Below, piece after piece: positions 58,933-64,000 of a stretch of 64,000 bases of DNA. Every line of letters begins with the position of its first letter. Position 1 is the first letter of the stretch. The stretch comes from Bacillus sp. Marseille-Q3570 (GTDB lineage Bacteria; Bacillota; Bacilli; Bacillales; Fictibacillaceae): the NCBI RefSeq assembly GCF_946151055.1, contig NZ_CAMGYZ010000003.1, forward strand, positions 1 through 64,000, written 5' to 3'. The translations under genes were made by a program, and so were the position numbers. The notes under the pieces were generated by a model. It worked only from the letters and a program-made list of their open reading frames with translations. It was not told the origin of the DNA and ran no database searches.

Positions 58933-60435
58933 TTAAAGAACCGGAGAGAACAATCTGGAGAAAGATTCTTTCGTCCTGAGGAACAGTCCTCGGTTTTTAT
59001 GTGTTTCCATATTCACTTCCAAACTGTCATTCAGATCCTCTTCATACTGTGAAACGAGTGTTGCAATTGTCGGGGTTCGGAACATGAACACATTGACTTC
59101 AAAATTAAGATGGAAGCTACGCAAATCTACATTCGCTGTTCCGAGAGTAGCATAATTCCCATCGACAATGATTGTTTTTTGGTGATGGAACCCCTTCTGA
59201 TACAAATAAACCTTAACCCCGTATCGCAAAAGCTCACTGAAATAGGAACGCGTTGCATATTGTGTCAAAAAGCTATCGTTCGTCTCAGGAACCATCAATC
59301 TGACATCGATCCCTTTAATAGCAGCGATGAGGAGGGCGGTACGAATCTCCTTACTCGGTATGAAGTATGGTGTAGTGATCCATACTGATTTTTGCGCAAA
59401 AGTGATCATGCTGTAGTATAAATAGCTCATTACGCCCTGGGAAGTATCAGGTCCACTCGGAACGACCTGGACTCCGCCACTTTCTTCACTTGAGTCCATC
59501 GCCAAATATCGTTCTACAAATAACGATTCATCATTGACATAGCTCCAATCCAGAAGGAAGACACGTTGCAAATCCCGTAACGCTTCCCCTTTTACAATGA
59601 GATGTGTATCACGCCAGTATCCGAATTTCTCGTCTTTCCCCAGATATTCATTCCCTACATTCAACCCTCCCACAAAACCAATATGATTATCGATGACGAC
59701 GATTTTCCGGTGGTTCCTGAAATTGAATTTTTGATTGAAAAACCCCTTCCTGATCGGAAGAAAGCTATGAACCTGTACCCCAGCCTCTTTCAATCGGGAG
59801 ACATCACGATCTGAAATCTTGAGGCTTCCGATCCCGTCATAAATGAAGCGGACCTCAACCCCATCAGCAGCTTTCTCACACAAAACATCTATGATCTGTC
59901 TTCCGATATCATCCGATCGAAAAATATAATATTCCATATGGATGTAGTCTTTCGCATTCCTCAGTTCAGCTAACAATCGGGGGAATTTTTCATCACCATT
60001 ACGAAGTACTTCCGTATTGGAATGAAAACTGATGGTCTGATCACTTAGAGTAGTGATCAGTTTGGAGAATTCCCTTTCTGATTCATGCAGGTGTGTCCAT
60101 CTCTCAGAGGTTTTGTTTTCAATCTGCATTTTTTGAGCTTGTTTGTAGTTATCCAACCGTTTTTCTTTGAATAAATGTCCTTTTACTTCAAGCTGACCTG
60201 AATAAATGAAAAAAATGTACCCAATGATCGGGATGAACAGAATCGCATACATCCACAAAAGGGTTTTATAGGGAGAACGGTTTTCAAGCATCAACACATA
60301 ACAGACCGATAATGCGATACTCAGATAAACGATTCCTGCCATTAGTTTAATGTCTGCCGGTTGCTTTACCGATATGAAGATTCCGACACAAATGATCATG
60401 ATTAGGCATAAAAAAAATTGTCTGATCCGTTTCAT
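58933..60435 (-). CDS. cls: Cardiolipin synthase (PLD family)
   Basis: This ~500-residue protein has two N-terminal membrane helices and a PLDNc-like linker. It carries two HKD motifs: HRKIVVIDNHIGFVGGLN near residue 240 and HHQKTIIVDGNYATLGTANVD near 420. It joins two phosphatidylglycerols into cardiolipin at the membrane. ATG 60435 follows GAGAGGAAAG; an upstream TTG adds one residue. It stands alone behind a terminator and resembles YwnE/ClsA of bacilli. Confidence 0.95.
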   Translation of the reverse strand: MKRIRQFFLCLIMIICVGIFISVKQPADIKLMAGIVYLSIALSVCYVLMLENRSPYKTLLWMYAILFIPIIGYIFFIYSGQLEVKGHLFKEKRLDNYKQAQKMQIENKTSERWTHLHESEREFSKLITTLSDQTISFHSNTEVLRNGDEKFPRLLAELRNAKDYIHMEYYIFRSDDIGRQIIDVLCEKAADGVEVRFIYDGIGSLKISDRDVSRLKEAGVQVHSFLPIRKGFFNQKFNFRNHRKIVVIDNHIGFVGGLNVGNEYLGKDEKFGYWRDTHLIVKGEALRDLQRVFLLDWSYVNDESLFVERYLAMDSSEESGGVQVVPSGPDTSQGVMSYLYYSMITFAQKSVWITTPYFIPSKEIRTALLIAAIKGIDVRLMVPETNDSFLTQYATRSYFSELLRYGVKVYLYQKGFHHQKTIIVDGNYATLGTANVDLRSFHLNFEVNVFMFRTPTIATLVSQYEEDLNDSLEVNMETHKNRGLFLRTKESFSRLFSPVL

Positions 60436-60605
60436 CAAAACTTTCCTCTCAAAGTGAATATTCTTTATAGTACCCTTAAAAATACGTGTAGAAACGATGA
60501 GGTTAAAAGAAGATAGAAGATGACCGATATTAATTGTATAATAAAAACATAATTTACATTTAAAAGAAACACTTTTTCCTAAATGATAGTTGCTTTTGAG
60601 CTATT

Positions 60606-60904
60606 TTTAAAAAATCACCTTGTGCAAGTTGATTGGAGAGCAAGGTGCGAGACTCCTCGAAAATGAAAATCGCATTTTCTTCGTGCGATGTAACGCTGAC
60701 GAACCTTTCCTTGTCCTGCGGGATCAGCGTGCCTACTACCTGAATGATCTCCTCGCAAGGCATGCGACGAGGAAGCTCGCTTTGACAGGACTTTCTTGTA
60801 GACGCAGGAGCACAAATGCTTCCTTGAAAAGGGTCGCAAGGCGACGAGTTGGCTCACCGCACGCCCCGCGGAAAGCGAGCATCCTGGAGCGGAAATCAAC
60901 GACT
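60606..60904 (-). repeat. R2 repeat with a 60-bp insertion
   Basis: It is the reverse complement of the copy at 47.5 kb with few base changes. Between CTCCT and GCGGGA it gains 60 bases (60658-60717) that start CGAAAATGAAAATCGC, contain the palindrome GAAAATG-AAAATCG-CATTTTC and are flanked by a TCCT duplication. Confidence 0.9.
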
Positions 60905-60905
60905 T

Positions 60906-60991
60906 TTATAGAAAACTTGGCGAGACCAAGCCTTTTGTAGGTCGAGCCTTAGTTGCCCTTATACTGAAGAAAGTATTTTTACTTTCTTTAA
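60906..60991 (-). repeat. R1 element next to R2, minus orientation
   Basis: Read on the minus strand it starts TTAAAGAAAGTAAAAATAC and ends CCAAGTTTTCTATAA, next to R2 exactly as in the 42.4-kb copy. Confidence 0.9.
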
Positions 60992-61082
60992 GTGCAAGAG
61001 CAACAAAGTTTTCGATAACAGCTAAAAGAAATTATTGATATGTATTTGGGTCAGAATAGATTTTAGACATGGGGGATGTCTA

Positions 61083-62141
61083 ATGAATCAAAAAAGCCTT
61101 GAAGTAGGTACACGATTAAAAGCGGACATCTATTCACAAAAAGGGGTTCTTCTTTTGAAAGAAGGGACTCTTTTGAAGCATGGCCAAATCGATATGTTGA
61201 AAAAATATGATTGGTGCTTTGATGGAGATCGGGTATCTGCCTTAAATGTTCCGGTGCCGCCTGAACATTTAATCAGCTCTAACAACACGTATATTCATGA
61301 ATTGTATAATCAAACGGTAAAGAGAATACGGGACTTCTTCTCTGATGTGCTCGTAGGGAAGAACACGAATGCGAAGAAGATGTTCGATCAGTTTTCCGTT
61401 ATATTGGAAGAAGTTTTGAAAGATGAAGAACATGCTGTGTCCCTTATTTATGAAGTCAAGAATTATGATGAAGTTACATATCGTCATAGTGTGAATGTCG
61501 GACTGGTTGCAGGCTTGATTGGTAAGATACTGAATTTGACTCATGAAGAAATTTTGCTTCTAGGTAAAATGGGTGTCCTCCATGATATCGGAAAGATGAA
61601 AGTGCACCAATCAATCGTGCAAAAACCAGAACGTCTCAATAATGAAGAATATGAAGCAATCAAATTACATACAACATACGGATATGAACTATTGTGCGGC
61701 ATTCCTCAATTAGAAAAGATGGTCCCAATCGGCGCATTGGTCCATCATGAACGTTTGAATGGGACGGGCTATCCTGATGGCCGTATGGCAGATGAAATAC
61801 CGTTCTTGGTCCAGGTACTATCGATTGCGGATATCTATGATGCGATTTGTACAGAACGGAGTTACCATAAAGGAAGATCCACTTTCATCGCGATCGAACA
61901 ATTGAGTAAAGAAGCTGAGGCAGGAAAAATAAACCGAACAGTCGTTAAAGAATTTATACGGTTTTTGATGAAGCTTTATGTAGGGAAGAGGGTCGTCCTT
62001 AACACAGGTGAAGAAGGGATCGTCGCTTTCATTCCCTTTGGAGAACCACAACGGCCGCTTCTCAAAGCAAGTTCTGGATATCTTGATCTTCAGAAAGTGA
62101 CGACCTTATCGATCGTAGACTTTGCTGCTGAAAGGATATAA
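61083..62141 (+). CDS. HD-GYP domain protein
   Basis: The 352-residue product has an N-terminal region (about 1-120) with an all-alpha middle, then an HD-GYP domain with HSVNVGLVAGLIGKIL, GVLHDIGKMKV (HD), HTTYGYELL, HHERLNGTGYPDG (GYP) and SIADIYDAICTERSYHKG. Such domains often hydrolyse cyclic di-GMP, so it may lower that messenger. A small PilZ-like end (GKRVVLNTGEEGIVAFI) may bind it too. ATG 61083 follows GGGGGATG. Confidence 0.9.
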   Translation: MNQKSLEVGTRLKADIYSQKGVLLLKEGTLLKHGQIDMLKKYDWCFDGDRVSALNVPVPPEHLISSNNTYIHELYNQTVKRIRDFFSDVLVGKNTNAKKMFDQFSVILEEVLKDEEHAVSLIYEVKNYDEVTYRHSVNVGLVAGLIGKILNLTHEEILLLGKMGVLHDIGKMKVHQSIVQKPERLNNEEYEAIKLHTTYGYELLCGIPQLEKMVPIGALVHHERLNGTGYPDGRMADEIPFLVQVLSIADIYDAICTERSYHKGRSTFIAIEQLSKEAEAGKINRTVVKEFIRFLMKLYVGKRVVLNTGEEGIVAFIPFGEPQRPLLKASSGYLDLQKVTTLSIVDFAAERI

Positions 62142-62145
62142 AAAT

Positions 62146-62173
62146 GGCTGACACATTTGTGTCAGCCTGTTTT
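62146..62173 (+). terminator. Rho-independent terminator
   Basis: GGCTGACAC-ATTT-GTGTCAGCC is followed by TGTTTT. An R1-like left end (ACTTGAAGAAAGCAT) follows directly. Confidence 0.9.
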
Positions 62174-62328
62174 GTACTTGAAGAAAGCATAAAATATGGG
62201 TCCGTTGAAGTAATGTCCAGCTCCATCGCCCAAACACTTGGATCACTTCAATCCTGCTGCGGCGGAGAGAGCCTCCTCGCCTGGACTTCAAGTGACTTTC
62301 GGTGCTGAACGTGCGATTACGCTTTGCT
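62174..62328 (+). repeat. R1 left end plus GC-rich R5 repeat
   Basis: After ACTTGAAGAAAGCATAAAAT the sequence CCAGCTCCATCGCCCAAACA...GTGCTGAACGTGCGATTACG belongs to another repeat family common in bacilli (CAGCTCC...GGACTTC.AG form). No reading frame is supported. Confidence 0.5.
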
Positions 62329-62751
62329 TTATGCTTCGTTTTTCTCCCATATTACACTTGCACAATACTTGATGATATCCCTGCGCCGGATGATCCCGAT
62401 GAAATGCCCATCGTCATCCGTAATTGGAATGAAGTTCTGATCAGTAGCCAGCGTAATCAGATCTTCCATATTCGCATTGATGGAAATCGGAATGTTTTTG
62501 ACTCGCATAGGTACATCTTTCAATTTGATCTTTTGTAATTCATCATAATCTTCTTCTGCATCAAGATCTTCTTTCAACTTCCATAGAAGATCTCCTTCTG
62601 TCAAAGTGCCTGTATATTTACCTTCATCATCTACAAGCGGGACAGAAGTATATTTGTGATAAGACATCTTTTCTAAGGCTTGCCGAATGGTCGACTCAGG
62701 GTTCAAATATTTCACTTCACTTTTCGGCAGTAAGTAAAAGCCAATATTCAT
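62329..62751 (-). CDS. CBS-domain protein
   Basis: This 140-residue protein is made of two CBS units: residues 5-66 with STIRQALEKMSYHKYTSVPLVDDEGKYTGTLTEGDLL, and about 75-135 with DLITLATDQNFIPITDDDGHFIGIIRRRDII. Stand-alone CBS pairs bind adenosyl nucleotides and sense energy or messenger state. The ligand and target are not evident. It lies between HD-GYP and MarR genes in opposite orientation. Confidence 0.9.
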   Translation of the reverse strand: MNIGFYLLPKSEVKYLNPESTIRQALEKMSYHKYTSVPLVDDEGKYTGTLTEGDLLWKLKEDLDAEEDYDELQKIKLKDVPMRVKNIPISINANMEDLITLATDQNFIPITDDDGHFIGIIRRRDIIKYCASVIWEKNEA

Positions 62752-62862
62752 ATGACTCTTCCTTTCAAACAGAACTCCATATACAGTATAGTATAAATTC
62801 GTCTGAATTGATAATGTGAAGCTATGAATAATTAAAATAATGCGTACACGATTATCTGAGAG

Positions 62863-62891
62863 TTTAAATTTGTGACTTTATTTGATATACT
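62863..62891 (+). promoter_or_regulatory. SigA promoter of the marR gene
   Basis: TTTAAA and TATACT are separated by 17 bases, about 42 bases before the start codon. GGTTAACTAAACG just downstream is a possible site for the MarR protein. Confidence 0.55.
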
Positions 62892-62933
62892 TAATAAGGT
62901 TAACTAAACGTATAGATTGTTAGGTGTAGTTTA

Positions 62934-63359
62934 ATGGATAAGCGACAGCAATTGATAGGGGAACTGGAGAAAAGTTTCCGCACGACATTCCGGATGTTCC
63001 GGAAAGAAATTAACGATCTCTTCGGTGATGAATGCACATCCACTGAATTTACTTACTTGAAATTCATCATGGGAAAAAATGAGGTCATGAGCTCAATGCT
63101 TTCTCAAGAATTCAATGTGGCTACAAGTCATATAACGGCGGTCACGGATCGTCTTGTAAAACGGGATTTGGTCAGAAGGAAACGAGCCGAAAATGATCGT
63201 AGAGTGATCTACCTCAGTCTTACTGAAAAAGGAGAAGAACTGGTCAATTCCCTTGAAAAGAAAAAGCATACGTATATGGAAGAAAAGTTCAAAAACCTAT
63301 CAGATGATGAAATGAAAACCCTGGTAGAGCTCTTCTCGAAATTAACAGCGTCTTCTTGA
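62934..63359 (+). CDS. MarR-family regulator
   Basis: This 141-residue winged-helix dimer has SMLSQEFNVATSHITAVTDRLVKRDLVRRKRAENDRRVIYLSLTEKGEEL, covering the recognition helix and the DRR wing. Its ligand is unknown. The adjacent multidrug MFS gene suggests it represses that exporter and is released by a drug-like compound. A good ribosome site is not obvious (TTAGGTGTAG). Confidence 0.9.
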   Translation: MDKRQQLIGELEKSFRTTFRMFRKEINDLFGDECTSTEFTYLKFIMGKNEVMSSMLSQEFNVATSHITAVTDRLVKRDLVRRKRAENDRRVIYLSLTEKGEELVNSLEKKKHTYMEEKFKNLSDDEMKTLVELFSKLTASS

Positions 63360-63528
63360 AAAATTGTTGTGACGAAAAATTTATTATGTGTTCGCATACA
63401 ATTGTATCAGCCTATATGGATAGTGTATTCAAAAATGATGAAAACATGGGTGAACACCAGGTTTTCTTTTTCGGACAATAATTCATGAAGTGAACTATTC
63501 ATATAATGAAAGTTAGGGGAAACGAAAT

Positions 63529-64000
63529 ATGGAACATTTACCAATCAAACAAAAAATAACGATCATGGTAGCGGTCTTAGCCTCGATGTTATTTGCTGCG
63601 CTGAACCAGACGATCGTAGGAACTGCATTGCCGATCATTGTTTCTGACCTGGGTGGTATGAACTATTTCAGTTGGATTTTTACGATTTACATGCTTGCCT
63701 CAAGTGTAACAGCGATCCTGGTGGGAAGATTATCGGATATGTATGGTCGGAAACCGTTCATACTGATCGGTCTTGGTTTGTTCATTGTGGCTAGTTTCTT
63801 TTGTGGAACAGCCGATACGATGGTGGAACTCATCCTTTATAGAGGCTTCCAGGGTTTAGCCGGCGGAATGATCTTTTCCACAGCCTTCGCTTCGATCGGT
63901 GACTTGTTTTCACCACGAGAGCGTGGTCGCTGGCAGGGATTGATGGCTGCAGTTTTCGGACTCTCAAGCGTATTCGGCCCAACACTTGGTGGCTACATCG
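63529..64000 (+). CDS. MFS multidrug exporter, DHA2/EmrB-QacA type (3' cut)
   Basis: The first 157 residues are in the window: helix 1 with ASMLFAALNQTIVGTALPII (motif D1-like), GRLSDMYGRKPFILIG (motif A between helices 2 and 3), RGFQGLAGGM (motif B) and VFGLSSVFGPTLGGYI (motif C, the antiporter signature). The gene continues past the edge. It is a 14-helix drug/proton antiporter, probably under the upstream MarR protein. AGGGGAAACG precedes ATG 63529. Confidence 0.92.
   Translation, partial: MEHLPIKQKITIMVAVLASMLFAALNQTIVGTALPIIVSDLGGMNYFSWIFTIYMLASSVTAILVGRLSDMYGRKPFILIGLGLFIVASFFCGTADTMVELILYRGFQGLAGGMIFSTAFASIGDLFSPRERGRWQGLMAAVFGLSSVFGPTLGGYI

Noticed and set aside
60620-60940. Open frames on both strands in 60.6-60.9 kb
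   Set aside because: They are translations of the R2/R1 repeats, and the matching frame at 47.5 kb is broken by the 60-bp difference.

Overview
The window reads as chromosome of a low-GC, spore-forming Bacillaceae. Evidence: AGGAGG-type ribosome sites with frequent TTG/GTG starts, SigA promoters with 17-bp spacers, CcpA-like cre sites, a SigW-type promoter before a pspA/NfeD/flotillin operon, a YjcZ-like sporulation peptide, a spore-type GH18 lipoprotein, and the interspersed repeats common in environmental Bacillus relatives. The species cannot be named from the sequence. No rRNA, tRNA, CRISPR array or replication origin was seen.

Layout. 0-4.6 kb: AT-rich accessory strip with an IS110-family element, small membrane and hypothetical genes, a P-loop kinase, a duplicated leader and an SMR-transporter remnant. 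4.6-17.6 kb: sugar locus. GH94 and GH3 enzymes of the 1,2-beta-oligoglucan type diverge from an ABC importer, an alpha-1,6-type GH13, an esterase and a LacI regulator; the 0.75-kb gap holds two promoters, two identical LacI-type operators and cre-like sites. 17.6-31.5 kb: NERD protein, RND exporter, CAP lipoprotein, PadR-ChrA, methyltransferase, SulP, UspA, kinase-like protein, GH18 lipoprotein and a CrcB pair. 31.5-36.9 kb: arsenic island in two modules. arsR-arsB-arsC-arsI is followed by a HesB-like gene with an in-frame UGA and a SECIS-like hairpin, a strong selenoprotein candidate. ArsP and a second ArsR diverge from two small Cys-rich peptides, with an AATCAA-N6-TTGATT operator before every gene. 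37-42.3 kb: secreted multidomain GH13 and a DedA protein. 43.4-47.2 kb: peptide-type ABC operon without a binding protein. 48-64 kb: solitary MurG, Bax1-like protein, pspA-NfeD-floT, aldehyde dehydrogenase, SgrR_N-only regulator beside an orphan permease, cardiolipin synthase, HD-GYP, CBS, MarR and a cut-off MFS exporter.

Repeats are the other theme. R1 is an ~87-bp element with TTAAAGAAA/TTTCTTTAA ends, in five good copies plus fragments. It sits inside operons and supplies the stop codons of three genes, and a paralogous unit without it (47.5 kb) gives an empty site. R2 is a ~240-bp GC-rich repeat in three copies, one carrying a 60-bp insertion. Several intergenic gaps hold short-word arrays with strict periods: 21 bp (17.7 and 34.7 kb), 20 bp (43.0 and 28.6 kb) and 48 bp (41.5 and 49.1 kb).

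Together the genes suggest a soil or sediment saprophyte that imports and phosphorolyses glucans, degrades alpha-glucans outside the cell, and resists inorganic and organic arsenic, chromate, fluoride and envelope stress. Functions are assigned from recognised motifs only; no database search was possible.
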